Made by a program: the position numbers and the translations under genes. DNA of 64,000 bases. Origin: Dermacentor variabilis (Eukaryota; Arthropoda; Arachnida; Ixodida; Ixodidae). The stretch is taken from the NCBI RefSeq assembly GCF_050947875.1, contig NC_134568.1, positions 263,914,815 through 263,978,814 of the forward strand, read 5' to 3'. Shown here in pieces: positions 12,980-24,481 of this stretch (positions within the stretch are counted from its first letter, which is position 1; each line of letters starts with the position of its first letter). The notes under the pieces are model-generated. The model did no database searches. It saw only the letters and a program-made list of their open reading frames with translations, and had not been told where the DNA came from.

Positions 12980-13180
12980 AAGGCAGTGCGCATACCCAGT
13001 GACCCGAGTTGGTGTGAAAGATGTTCATTAAGAGCAGCAGACACCCATTGAGCTGAGTTGGAATTAAAGAGGTTCATTGAACAGTGGCACATACTCAGTG
13101 ACCCAAGTTGGTGCGAAAGAAGTGTATCGAAGAGCGGCACATATACAGTGTGAAATACTTGGTGGCCGAAGTTGGTCAGA
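12980..13180 (+). repeat. ~51-bp minisatellite, about 3-4 degenerate units
   Basis: Successive units contain 'cccagtgacccgagttggtg', 'cattgagctgagttggaatt' and 'ctcagtgacccaagttggtg', each followed by 'aaagaggttcattgaa..g.ggcacata'. The array abuts the tRNA-like SINE at 13,180-13,260, and one more 'cagtgacccaagttg' lies beyond it, suggesting the units are part of the SINE tail. Confidence 0.7.
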
Positions 13181-13262
13181 CTGTTGGTTTCAAACCCGAT
13201 TCCTTCAGCACAGCAGCCTAGTGCTCTAATGATTAGACCATGCACTACCCAGTGACCCAAGT
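13180..13262 (-). repeat. tRNA-derived SINE, antisense
   Basis: The reverse complement reads GGTAGTGCATGGTCTAATCA, TTAGAGC and later GGGTTTGAAACC, matching a pol III A box and B box spaced as in a tRNA. It runs into the minisatellite at 12,980-13,180. Confidence 0.68.
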
Positions 13263-13682
13263 TGCTGTGGGTTAGGGAAAGCAGTTAAGAGACAGAAGTG
13301 GATAGATTGATAGATGCTGGGAAGCATGTGAAGTAGCATAAGAATTGCATTACTACGTTGCACACCTTTCATGATTCTTTGGCTAGATAATTGTAATCTC
13401 CCATGGGCAAATGCCAGAGTGGGAATGATGGCACAAAAAAGCCATGTATTCTTTTTATCATTGCTGTACTGATGAGGAAGCAGCTGAGGCTCACTCATCC
13501 CACCTGCTCTCAGCATTGAACTTGCCCCCTACATTTATATTAAATGATTGCATATGCTATGCCACTTTTACCAGTGAAAGTATGACGTCCTTGCAGTTGT
13601 CATACTCCATATGTGGAGTGCACCTGTTTGCCCTCTGGAGATTGTCAGAAGTTTAGTTTATTGAAGGTATAGCAACAGAATA

Positions 13683-14659
13683 CAGTAAACAGTTGTTGTC
13701 TCAAAGCTGTAAAAACCGGAAAAAAAAATTGGGATTGGCAGAGTTTCGAGATGAGCGAAATTGTGAAAATAGAAGCCCTCTGGTCATGCATAGACCACAT
13801 CGAGCCTTTCCAAAATGTTGCTAGTAATATTTTATCTTGCTTAAGCGTGCACTGGCACCAGAGGCGTCGGTGTTGATGGGCGACGGTGTTACTGGCACTG
13901 TGCCAAGACAGCATGCTTCTCGGAGTTAACCAAATGATTGATCGTAATGCAGTATTTGAAGCCAGTCATCCGAGCTTAACAGTCTTTAGGCATCAAAAAA
14001 AGCTGATGCTGCTACTTGCTGCATCATAATGAATTCTGGACAATTTAACTTGTGAAACCGAAACTACAGAAGAGAGCAGTTGCCACACCTTTAGCAAACG
14101 CCCACTAGTGATGTTTCATTCCTGCCTCACTGTTGTGCGAGCACGAAGTGAGCCATGATGTTGCTGAAACACTGTGGTCTTGCATATGCAAGCTGGTTTA
14201 TTTTGGGCACAGCATGCGGGCTAATTGTGCCTGCTCAAAAGTTCCAATCATCTTGCCCAAGGTCACGATTAATACGCTGGGACCACAATGATGCGTCACT
14301 GACAGCATTATAAATGAGAGGGGAAAAAAATAAACAAAAAAGACAGACTTCCAGCTCACTGCCGCCATGTGACATGGCAGCTAGCAGGTAGTGGCAGGTA
14401 GTGGCAGCTAGCAGCCAAGCAAATGTTAGTGAGCTGCCACTGGGTAAATAGTGAGTGCAAGCGATGCTGCTGATACTGCCTTGTTGCCTTTTTCCTGGCA
14501 TTTTCGAAGTCGAGATTTCAAGGTATGCAGAGCCCAGCACAAAAACTTTTTGAGATATAAAAGGTGAAAAACACATGGTTTGAAACCATGGCCGGAAAAA
14601 AATTTCAATTTGACCGATAATTTTGAGACATCAGAGATTGAGATAACAAGGGTTTACAG
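13683..14659 (+). mobile_element. Pogo/Tigger-like non-autonomous element
   Basis: Left end CAGTAAACAGTTGTTGTCTC after TA (13,681-82); right end is the inverted CTGTAAACCCTTGTTATCTC, followed by TA (14,660-61). The 977-bp interior has no credible frame. Confidence 0.8.
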
Positions 14660-14719
14660 TACTTATAACATGGATATAAATAGCCGACTCATTCTGGTAA
14701 AATCATATCTTGAGATGTA

Positions 14720-15810
14720 TTCTGTGACGACCACTTTCGGTGATGCTATCGCCTTGGCGATAGTCACGTTCAATAAATCAGCCGGCTGCTTACCCGTGAC
14801 GTTGGCATGCACTAGCAACACTCATCTTGAACTCGAGAGAGAGCGCACCGTGCGAGTGCAGAGCGGCTGAGGTATGTCGTTTTAGAGTGCAATGGCCGTA
14901 GTACGGGTTCCGCATGCTGACTACGGTTGGCTATGGCCATTCTATTTTAGGTAAAATAAATTGAAAAAAAGAGTGTGAAATGTGTTATTTTAATTAATAA
15001 ATTGTGCTACAACTCACATGGTTGTGAAGTACAATGTAGATGATATTATAAACTGATGCACTTTGTTTCTGCGTCTGTGTGTCTGCCATCGTGCACCATC
15101 AGAGGGGCAGCACATGAAGGCAGCATGTAAACATGGCTTCTCCCTTTCGAAATGGGTTGAGCCTGGGCACAGACAAAAGCAAGCGCCACAGTGCTTGTGC
15201 GAGTTTGTTGTCTGCGTTTTCTTTTAAAAATAGATGCCTACAAGGGGGGGGGGGAGGGGGGGTTTGGCGCACGTCCAGCTAGATAATGGAAAGAATGGCA
15301 AAACTACAGCGAATCCCCCAAACAAAGTGCGCTTGACGTCATCATAAATTTGTCTGCAGTCCTTGTGCCTGCTCGTGGGCATGTTGTTCCTCCCGCTGTG
15401 CGAGGAACCATGCGACCAACGAGTTGGTCACGGTGCCGCTGTCAGCTGCTCTAAGACCCTCTCGCCACAAATTCACTTACACGAGGCAACGCAATGCATT
15501 AGCCGATCAATAGTCCACAAATATTGCTGTGCAATACTGCATGCAAATCGCCATCAAGCAGTACTATAAGCTACCACTTACCTCTCTTGTGTCTACTACA
15601 CTTCACCGCCAACTGACCCTGAAACGACGTGTTCGTTGATTCAAAATATGTCGGGAGCACTCAACAATACTGCAACGTAAAATTGGCGTAGACTGGAACT
15701 ACTAGAAGGCAGTATTCATTTTCTGACCTTGCTAAAACAGCCAATCTGCGCGTGCCAATGGCAACGGCGGGGCCAAGGCGATAGTATCACCGAAAGTGAT
15801 AGTCACAGAA
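14720..15810 (+). mobile_element. TA-flanked TIR element with long TIR
   Basis: Left end TTCTGTGACGACCACTTTCG with gtgatgctatcgccttgg; right end, reversed, is TTCTGTGACTATCACTTTCG with gtgatactatcgccttgg. TA flanks on both sides (14,718-19 and 15,811-12). It is 1,091 bp, with a G-tract at 15,245-15,263. The TIR is ~40 bp with few mismatches. It begins 58 bp after the previous element ends. Confidence 0.85.
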
Positions 15811-16291
15811 TAGATCCCCTTGTGTACTACAGAAAAACATACTGGCTAGATGTTTGTATGTTGTTTTTATTGTTTTCTATGTGTGTTTGTGTGTCATTTA
15901 TATTGTTTTGTAGATGGCCAAGCTACTTTCCTTTGATGCATTTTTATAAACTCATTTGTTTCATGAAGTATGGATTTCTTTTGTGCATGCAGAAACATTC
16001 AAGCCCCTCCGTCTGCTGATTTGACTTTTTATTGCTTTCCTAATATGAATACTTTTAACTCTTCCAACCATTCACGGATTCTTAAGAAGTTTGTGTTTGT
16101 TAGCTTGCTCTACATGCAGCTAATAGAAGTGTAGATGTCAATTTTCTATGAAGGGGTCAGGTCAGTACAAGTTACCATACCCAGCCTTGTGTACTGACCT
16201 GAAATTTTTGTTCTAATCGTAGTATATGTAACTATGGGTCTTCCTTTTCTTAGTACATTTTTAATTGCTCTTTCTATGGTGTACTTTTCAG

Positions 16292-16381
16292 GAGCCTCAG
16301 TTTTACCTTTATGCACTGTACAACAAAAATAAGCCAAAGTCTGATTCTCTTATGTCTGAATATGGCAATGCATTCTTTAAG
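16292..16381 (+). CDS. PLEKHG4: RhoGEF exon G: DH domain, middle
   Basis: Acceptor tttcag ending 16291, donor gtaagt at 16382, 90 nt, phase 0. It encodes FYLYALYNKNKPKSD and SEYGNAFFK, the DH segment where the family reads 'f.lYa.Y..NkprSd.L...yG..fF'. Position and phase fit between exons F and H. Confidence 0.93.
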
Positions 16382-17073
16382 GTAAGTTTCAGTTTCTTCT
16401 ATTGTTCTGTTCTTGCGATAAGCTTGTTTTTGTTTGAACATTGTTGCCTTTCTAGTTCTATACTTGCATGCCTGCATGCTAACCATTAGTGAATACTGCA
16501 AAAGAACACTTTTAAGTGCACCAAGCTGGTTCTCTGCCCTGTGACTTTCTTGAAGCCTAAATAGAAAAGCAGATACCTTTATACAGTATGTAGTGTATAG
16601 TGTAGAAGGAATTACAGGCACCTTTTAAATGTTGCCCTGTGAATACGTACCTTCTTTAGGATACCCACACACTTTCATTAACAATGATTTACATTTTGCC
16701 AAAGCAAACAAATGGCAGAAAACTTGACACAGCAGAGACTGACAGGCTACACATTGTTTTTAGATAGGAGTGACTTTTGCAGCTACATTGAAAAATCTTG
16801 TTTGAAGCAAGTGCACTTCTGGCATAAGGCATCTTGGGCTGCCACAAAAGTGTTGTACAGATAACATTGCCATTTTGCCTGCATATGCATTTTTTTTTTC
16901 TAATCTTGTGTGACAAGCTTGTTTAAATTACTGTTGTCATCGTGGAGCTAGACAAGGCCAGATCAAGCGACCATGCCATGTCACTATTTCGTTGTTTTGC
17001 TAGTTTGTTCACACTGGAGCCATCATGGCTCCTTGGTCAAGCCATCGGCTCTAAGAATGCCTGGCAGAAAGTA

Positions 17074-17843
17074 TCGTATTTACTCGAATCTAATGTGCAC
17101 CTTTGCTTGCATGTTGCAACCAGATAGGAAACCAAAATTGCTTGCATGTTACAACCAGATAGGAAATCAAAATGGTTCACAGCATTGGCAACAGCCTATC
17201 GTCAGAGTCATCAGATGTAGCGTCATCGCCGTTACAAAGTGGCGAGGAAGCATGATTTTGTGCCAGTTGCTGTCGGTTCATTGTGTGCTCGACTACGATC
17301 TTGAGCTGTATTTTCGACGAATAACTTTTAAGATACTATCACTTACGTGAGATATTGTGCGACTCTGCACTGACTGTGCCGGTGTAATCAGCTGCTAGCG
17401 TTTCTGGTGCTGTGCCAAGCTCGCTGTCTCTGCACAATGCCAGACATTGTCAGAAGCATACTTTGGCAAGTTCGATGCAGAGTCTCATGAAAGTGATAGT
17501 AGTATCTCTAAAAGTGATTGCTCGAGAATACCGTCCCTGTATGCTTGGTTGCTGTCTGTGGTCAACGAAGTGCAAATGGTGACGACGATGCGCCGCTTTC
17601 ATTATGAAAGTTCATTAAAAAAAGCAATATAGTTTCCCTTCTTTGAAGGTAAATTCTGCACATCACATTTTTTCTGATTGCGACTGTGGGGAGATGTTGT
17701 CCTTTTATTTTATAAATTGGGCATGTGTGACATTTCAGGTGCATCTTGCATTCAGCTGCACTCTTACTTCCTTACTTTTAAAGCCTGCGCAATTTGGGTG
17801 TGCATTAAAGATTCGGGGGTGCGTTAGAATTGGGTAAATATGC
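17074..17843 (+). mobile_element. TA-flanked TIR element, family B copy 1
   Basis: Starts TCGTATTTACTCGAATCTAA with tgtgcacc and ends with gtgcgttagaattgggtaaatatgc, flanked by TA (17,072-73; 17,844-45). It is 770 bp. Its TIR shares GTATTTACTCG with family A but then diverges, so the two are sister families. Copy 2 is at 42,337. Confidence 0.82.
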
Positions 17844-18460
17844 TAAGTTTCAGGGGCCGTTTGGCTTTAACACGACGAGTATATTTGGCTGTAGTATCTT
17901 CAGGCACTGCTAATCATCATGCCAGAAGGCGATAGACGTCATTACAATTGGAAAATCGGCTTAGAAAAGCCATCTGACGAGCATGAAGTGTGTGCCGAAC
18001 TCGGCAGCTGCTTAACTGCAAGAAATTGCTACTGAGAAGGAGTTATCACAATTGTTTTAGTTTATAAGCATGAATAAGGTTTGTTTCTCCCTCCTTGAAT
18101 TTTGGCCTTCAGTATCATTGAAATCATTGGAATTGTCCTTGAATATTGAGTCAAATGTTCTTGAGATCCTAGAAAATGACACTGCAACACCACTTCCGGG
18201 AAAAAGTTTATCGTAAGTTAGCCAGTAGCTGCAACATGAAACTTTACTGTGTATTCGGTCAAATTTGAAGCGATAGGCCATTGTAGCCTGTCAGGTACTT
18301 TGCAGCACACATCCATGCTGTTTGAATTGACCTCTTTGCCAAAAGTTTTCTTTTACACTTATGAAATGTTTCTGAGTGTGAGTTGCCATTTCTTTTGCAA
18401 CTTTACACAAAACTTCCATTTGGTTCTTGAACAATTCCTTCCCTTTATCCCCCAACGCAG

Positions 18461-18604
18461 CAAAAGCAGCTGGAGCTTGGAGACAAGATGGATCTTGCCA
18501 GCTACTTGCTGAAGCCAGTACAAAGGATGGGCAAATATGCCCTCTTGTTGAAGCAAATCCTGAAGGAATGCCCAGAAAGGGAGCCTGAGCATGCGGATTT
18601 AAAG
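18461..18604 (+). CDS. PLEKHG4: RhoGEF exon H: DH domain, CR3 helix
   Basis: Acceptor caacgcag ending 18460, donor gtgccc at 18605, 144 nt, phase 0. It encodes MDLASYLLKPVQRMGKYALL, the strongly conserved CR3 helix of DH domains (LxxPVQRxxKYxLLL), followed by LKQILKECPEREPEHADLK. This helix forms most of the GTPase-binding surface and is intact here. Confidence 0.96.
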
Positions 18605-18902
18605 GTGCCCACAGTAATTTGTTTCTCTTGCATTACTAAACTGGTTTTATGCATCTGATATTAGTTCTGTCCTTGGTTTTGTGACATTTGCCAGCATTAT
18701 TCATTACCTCATGACCATCATAGCTTTTTCATGGTTACTGGCATAGTGAATCGTTTGGGCACTTCTATATATTGGATGGGCCAAGTCAATTAAATCATAC
18801 AACCCTGTAATAATGATTTTATAACTAATGCTGTTAGACAGGCTAGTTAGTTGCTAGGATTGTGAAACACTGTTACAAACTCAAGTCTGAATGGTACACA
18901 AG

Positions 18903-19063
18903 CGAAACAATGAAACAACAAATTAATGGCAATGAAAGTGGATTAAAAACAACTTGCCGCAGGTGGGGAACGTAATGCGAAGGTTGTGGGATCATTCCCC
19001 ACCTGCAGCAAGTTGTTTTTTCATCCATTTTAATTTCCATGAATTTATTGTTTCTTTATTTCA
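18903..19063. repeat. Foldback hairpin, ~70-bp arms
   Basis: The arms aaaaacaacttgccgcaggt (18,945 on) and acctgcagcaagttgttttt (to 19,020) pair with one mismatch. Pairing extends outward imperfectly through 'aatggcaatgaaagtggatt' against 'catccattttaatttccatgaa'. The loop is only ~24 nt and reads like a tRNA-related 'aatgcgaaggttgtgggatc'. Confidence 0.75.
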
Positions 19064-19145
19064 TTTATTAAGCACAAGTAATTTCCCCTATGTTGTCCTT
19101 GGTGTCAGTGCCTGTTGGCTTCTCGTGATATCACTAATAAAAAAA

Positions 19146-19198
19146 ATGTGTCTGCACACGCACGCACACACGCACACACACGCGCACACACGCACACT
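19146..19198 (+). repeat. CA/CG microsatellite
   Basis: An impure (CA)n run with CG interruptions: cacacgcacgcacacacgca and on. Confidence 0.9.
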
Positions 19199-19227
19199 GG
19201 GTGTTTCATTGAAGACTTTCAATTTAA

Positions 19228-20039
19228 TCCTTTCAGGGTCGATTTTGTTTGCCATATGTGACCGCCCAGGGTCGATTTTTTTATTGCAGATTCCAATTCT
19301 TCTGAGGGACCTATTTTGAAAAAAACATTACTCTAATTTTTCTAGGGTGACCGTAAAGTGAGAAAGAAATATTTTGTGTTGCTATATATGTACTGTTTAT
19401 TCATGAATAACAACAATAAAAAAATGAAATAAACTTAGAAGAATTAAAAATTTGATTCATTGTTATACACATAGTTCAAGGTTTAGAAAATGTGCACACA
19501 ACAATATTTCGTAACTCTCAAATGTTCCTGTTCTTAAACTAATATTTACGGCCATAGCGTAGTCGAACTGTGTAGGTGAGCACACTCGAGAAAACTGTGT
19601 GGTTGTGTGCTCGTCAGAAAAGCAAAACGTGTGACAAACTTCCACTAATCTTCATCTTATCGGCAACCAGGGGCAATTAGTTATCGCGCGTCTCCAAAAA
19701 AAGAAAGAAAGAAAAGAAAATGAAACGCATGCACGGCGGCATCCATGCAATGTGCACCCTGGTGAGCACTAAATGATTGAGGAACAGGTGGCCGCTCTTT
19801 GAGCGATTAGTAACGAGATAGTCATCAGTTTTGCGAGCGCAAGACGCCGAAACCGCCTGCGGAACAAAACCAAAACCGCCGCCCGCCCGCCCGCGCGCCA
19901 ATGCGCGAGCGGTAGTATGTAGTTACGCCGGAGCAAACTAGCTCTAAAACCAACGAAGTTACGAAATAGGCGTGCTTCTTAAACGTACAGGCAGGGCTTG
20001 TTCGTGGCACCGTATATTTACGTCATTGACCCTGAAAGG
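19228..20039 (+). mobile_element. TTAA-type TIR element, CCCTTT family copy 2
   Basis: Exact TTAA on both sides (19,224-27; 20,040-43). Starts TCCTTTCAGGGTCGATTTTG and ends GACCCTGAAAGGG. It aligns along its length with 6,481-7,394 and is about 100 bp shorter, mainly through loss near the right part. Confidence 0.87.
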
Positions 20040-20085
20040 GTTAAAAAAATTATTGCATGTGGAGATAGCACAATTATATTTCTTG

Positions 20086-20603
20086 GGCTGGTCTACTCGA
20101 AGAGGTGGACATTACTTACAAAAAAAAAAAATTGATATCCATTATTGGCTAATTAACAAGAAATCAGTAATTAAGTTTTTAACTCATTACCTTATGACAC
20201 ATATTGCAATTTACAAATTCTAGCCAGGAAGTTTGCAAGGCGGCTCCACTTCGCATGAATTCTTGGGATGACACCAGTTTTGAGATATGAATTCCGCAAA
20301 TTTGTGGAGAAATGCATTGGCGTTCCAGTTACTTTTGTGCTTCAATGCATAAAATGACATGTTTTTATGAAAGTAAACGGAATGACTGCATTTTTACCAT
20401 AAGTTTGACGGCACATATCTTGTAAGTGGTGACAATTCTTTTCAAGTGGATATGCCTTCCAGTCTCACCCACTAGAATTTGTAAATTGCAGTATGTGCCA
20501 TAAGGTAATTGGTTAAAAACTGAATTAGTGCCTTTTTGTCAATTAGTAAATTATGCATTTCAATTTTTGTGCATTTAATGTCTGCTCTTCAAGTAGACCA
20601 GCA
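20086..20603. repeat. ~520-bp imperfect palindrome
   Basis: The left part (gctggtctactcgaagaggt...; taattaagtttttaactcat, taccttatgacacatattgc) is mirrored by the right part (gcagtatgtgccataaggta; ...ctcttcaagtagaccagc). The middle contains ttggcgttccagttactttt, part of a 31-bp match to 57,459-57,489. Arms are ~150 bp. It directly follows the TTAA element. Confidence 0.75.
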
Positions 20604-20926
20604 CATGGACTAGAATTATGCTATCTGCCACAGGCAATTTTGAAAAATTTCTGAAAGTGTTTGCTGAAACATCCTGTATTTTATTCCCCCATAAAGGGAA
20701 GGCATTTTGTCAGAACCCTTTCTTTGTTACTGGACTATCAGGCCTTGTTCTTAAAAAGACCCTGGACCACTTTTTATTGAAGTGGAGACATCCATTTGAA
20801 GTTAAAATGGGCTGTTTCAGAAATACTTTGCCGCAAAAAGTACTTCGATGCATTCAGCAGAAGCGGAGCTATTGGGAATCATACACCACCTTCGCTGTGC
20901 TTCTGGTTCTCCTTCAACACCTTATA

Positions 20927-21984
20927 CAGTGGAACCCCGCTCATACGTTTTTCACCGGACCGGGGAAAAAAAACGTAACAGCCGGGAAAACGCAACAGTG
21001 AGGAAAGCTCCGAAAATGAATGAAAAAAAGGGCAGCTTCAACTATAGACAATTTATTTCCATAGAGTGCGCTTAGGACTTAAAAAAGTCTAGAATGATGG
21101 CTTGCCGTTTCTTTCGCTCGCTAGAAATCGCCACACGTTTCTCAATAGCCTGGAAGGCCGCATTGCTGTCAGCGTCGCTGTGAGGTGCGACGTACCTGCG
21201 GAGGAGGTCTAGAGCCGCGACGGCTTCTCCAAAGCTAGGATTTGGCCACTCCCCGGCATCATGCGGCTCGTGCTCCTCGTCGTCACCGCGCCACGGCAAT
21301 GGCAACGGACAAAGGAATATCCGCAGGAAATTTTGCCCTCTTTGGCGTAATCATGCTAATTTGCTAACGATTGTTTAGTATTGCTGCGGAGCGCGCGCGT
21401 CCGAGCAGCCCGGTTGCGCGCGGCGCGCCGTGGGAGAAATGTAAACAAGAGAGGAGAGCTGGCCCGATAGGCGGAGCAACGCCACGAGCAACGCCAACTT
21501 CCGGTTTCACTTTTGCTTCACAAAGAGTGACGTGAGGGCCTCTCCCGAGTTTCCTTCCTCCGTGAGTCGACCCGTCCAACCATAGAGTTTCCTACTTGTA
21601 GGAAACTCTATGCGTCCAACAACCGTGCGGTGACCCTAATCACAGTGATGATAGTGAGAGCATTTTTCACGAATGGCCACTTAGTGGCGGCCTCTCGAAC
21701 TGGCGTGCGGCTTCTTGCAGCCAGTTCCATAGCCAAGCCCGGCCAAGCCCAGCCAAAACTTGTCAAAAGCCAAAATGGCGGCTGGAGCGCGTTGCCTAAT
21801 TCAGCCCAGGCGAGCTCGGAGTGCTAAGTTGCGACGTATCATGCGGGAACGTTTTCACAGCTATGACGTAACAGCGGGGTTCCTTATATATTGGATCCTA
21901 TGGAAGCTATGCCGGGACCGGATGAAAACAACGTAGCAGCCGGGAAAACACAGCAGTGAGGAACGTAACAGCGGGGTTCTACTG
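20927..21984 (+). mobile_element. Pogo/Tigger-like element (CAGTGGAACCCCGC end)
   Basis: TA flanks (20,925-26; 21,985-86). Left end CAGTGGAACCCCGCTCATAC; right end reversed CAGTAGAACCCCGCTGTTAC. It is 1,058 bp with a GC-rich interior. A minus-strand frame at 21,072-21,305 (AISSERKKRQAIILDFFKS end) may be the C-terminus of a degenerate pogo-type transposase, but this is weak. It carries the tiny palindromic insertion at 21,581. Confidence 0.82.
21581..21612. mobile_element. 32-bp palindrome flanked by 8-bp target duplication
   Basis: Two 15-nt arms, CATAGAGTTTCCTAC and GTAGGAAACTCTATG, joined by TT. The direct repeats CGTCCAAC lie immediately left (21,573-21,580) and right (21,613-21,620). 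An 8-bp duplication is the signature of hAT- or P-type transposases. This looks like a minimal element made only of its two terminal inverted repeats, inserted into the pogo-like element. Confidence 0.82.
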
Positions 21985-22945
21985 TACTGTGAAGGCTACG
22001 GCAGAGCAAAGTGTGCCCACAACGCTCCACCTTGTGGATGTCACTGTGGCGCGCAGTTCAAATTTTACTTTGGATGCTCACATAGATGTCACTACTTCAG
22101 CTTTTCGCATCTACGACGTGCCAAACGTGAGCCAGACGTAGTCTGCTCAGCCAGCAGACTCAACGTGGCACCCTGCCAGCAGCCATGATATCTATGCTAC
22201 ATAGCAAGCAGCAGCTACATGCAACTGTAGTGTGTATGTGCGTCATTTGCTTTGTGCACGACAAGGCTCGAGTGCATGCTCGCACTTGTATGCTCCAGTT
22301 TGGCTGTGCTATGTGGTGCGAACCGGCTTTGTCCTGCACCAGCTTGACTGACTGATAATAGCCACATTTAACTTGCTCATTTTGAAGTGCTATCAATAGC
22401 TCAATATGAAGCAAAGTCTGGCAAGCGTGCCTGTGGTCCGACCTTAAGCTTCCCGTAGTACGAGGCTAGTTGAGTGTTCAGAACTGGTTTAAATTAGCAC
22501 GACCCAATGGCTATGACAGATAAGCAGGGTGGCCAACGTTTAATTGCTATGAAGGTGGCCGCGACTGAGTGCGAACGCTTCTTCTGGAAGTACGTAATTA
22601 TTATAGAAATTCGAAAGCAGATTTTCGTTTACTTGACCCTGTTCATTAAAATTCGTCGATGAATATACACTTTAAGAGTAGAAAGAAGCGCACTGATCCA
22701 AACACTTGATTGATGTCAGCTATGGCCACTAGCAGCTGCGTATGGGAATCTGCTATATCACGAAATAAGGCATCCAGAAAAGAATGAGGATTAGGCTTCT
22801 GTTCAAAACAGAGCATTTGCGAGAAAGGCGAGCTCCATGCGCTGCGCACGACTTCAAAACTTGGCCAAAGTGTTCACAGCCGTGTATGCTATCCGCAGAC
22901 TATGTTTCTTCACCAAGCCTGAGGGCTGATTCAGGACTCATTTAA

Positions 22946-23440
22946 AGGGACACTAAAGTGAAACAATAAACCAATTTAGACTAATGAAGCATTGTTTGAG
23001 AACCCTGCAGGCAGTCATTTAAAAAAAGTAGTTTGATTATTAGATGAGAAAATGAAGGTCCAAGTATCAATATTTGAATTTCGCGCCAAAACCCCAGCGC
23101 CTGTTCGTCAGCGTGACGTCAGGGATTCGAAAGTATGTTTTCACATTTGGGCCGCGTTGGCTGCGTAAAGGTTCCTGAAACTTGCCGTGTTTAATATTTG
23201 GTTCCTTTAGAACACAATGTAGTCAATCTGTACTGCTATATATAATTAGTAGGCCCTAGAAGATGCCATCAAAATCTAAGACGTCACAGACCCCAGCTTA
23301 GTAGGCGTCGTCACCTGTATTTCGTTCTTGTGCTCTTTCTGGCTTACCAAACGTCTTATCGTTGTAAGAGTGGTGTTTTTGGTGTTGTGGAACGGTAATT
23401 TACTGATGCAGAAGAAATTATTTTTCACTTTAGTGTCCCT
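22946..23440 (+). mobile_element. TTAA-type TIR element, AGGGACACTAAAG family
   Basis: Perfect 18-bp TIR, AGGGACACTAAAGTGAAA, at both ends with TTAA on each side (22,942-45; 23,441-44). It is 495 bp and has no coding frame. The piggyBac-like class is inferred from the target site only. Confidence 0.88.
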
Positions 23441-23717
23441 TTAATGCATATTAGGTCTTATTGAAGGGACTGAATGGTCATAAATGTGCTGTTGCATTCA
23501 TTTTGCTAATAATTTAAACGGCCGAAATTTTGGAAATGCCTTATCTCAAGATTCAGTGCTATATACTTGTAAGCTTAGTTATCGAAGCTTAGCACTAAGC
23601 TATCTTTAACCTCCTGAAGAGCCGTTTCTCAGATGGTTATACAGAGGCCTATGTTGTTATTTTGGTCAAGGTAGCATATTTGTACTTAGGATGTGTTACT
23701 ATTTTCGTTGTCCACAG

Positions 23718-23795
23718 GCTGCAGAGGAGATGGTTCGCTTTCAGCTACGCCACGGCAATGACTTGCTTGGAATGGATGCGCTTCGTGAATGTGAT
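23718..23795 (+). CDS. PLEKHG4: RhoGEF exon I: last DH helix
   Basis: Acceptor tccacag ending 23717, donor gtaagt at 23796, 78 nt, phase 0. It encodes AAEEMVRFQLRHGNDLLGMD and ends ALRECD. In the PLEKHG4/Kalirin type of DH domain this long helix leads to the PH domain. The FQLRHGNDLL wording is typical of this RhoGEF subgroup. Confidence 0.93.
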
Positions 23796-24007
23796 GTAAG
23801 TTAGTCTTTTGCTTCTAAACTTGAAAGATAGTATCATGAACTTATAAAATTGGCACCTTAACTGCATACAATTTTTTTAATGGCAAGCATAATAAAGCTG
23901 GCTAACATACCTATATTGCTTTCCCCGAGTGATGTGTGTGGGCAATTCTCTTAAAATAATCTGTAAACATTTGGTTTCGTATTTTAATCAAGGAACAGAA
24001 AAGAGTG

Positions 24008-24041
24008 AACATCATGAGCCCTAAATAGGGCTCATGATGTT
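24008..24041. repeat. Perfect 16-bp-arm hairpin
   Basis: AACATCATGAGCCCTA, AA, then TAGGGCTCATGATGTT. The two-base loop makes a normal microRNA precursor unlikely. No target duplication was found. Confidence 0.85.
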
Positions 24042-24301
24042 TTCTGTGCCTGCCTTTCTTTTGTCAATGGCTTTCACACTTCGTGCTCTAACTTTTTGTT
24101 AGGTTGACCGAGTACATGTGTAGCAGTGACCTGTCCCTTGTGTCAATAAACAATATAAAAGAACATATGTAGCACTACGTCAGTAGCAGTGCTTGAAAAC
24201 CTCGAAGATTGTTGTACATAACTTTCTGGTAAATTTGTTGCTTCTACTTTTTGCCATCGTAGCTGTAGTAGTGTAATTGTATCATTGTGTTTTGTTTCCA
24301 G

Positions 24302-24481
24302 GTGAATGTGAAGGAGCAGGGACGGCTACTTCGTCAGGATGAGTTTCTTGTCTGGCAAGGGCGTTCTCGCAAGTCTCTGCGGCACGTGTTTCTCTTTGAA
24401 GACCTCATTCTCTTTAGCAAAGTTCGCAGAGATCCTGAGCACAAAGGCCATGACATTTACCAGTACAAACACAGCATAAAG
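24302..24481 (+). CDS. PLEKHG4: RhoGEF exon J: PH domain, first half
   Basis: Acceptor tttccag ending 24301, donor gtgtgt at 24482, 180 nt, phase 0. It encodes VNVKEQGRLLRQDEFLVWQG, then RHVFLFEDLILFSKVRR and the start of the next strand (YQYKHSIK). These are PH strands b1-b4. The PH domain couples the DH module to phosphoinositides and helps position it. Confidence 0.95.

Noticed and set aside
24008..24041. Perfect hairpin as a microRNA precursor
   Set aside because: The stem is 16 bp and the loop is two bases, too short for Drosha/Dicer processing.
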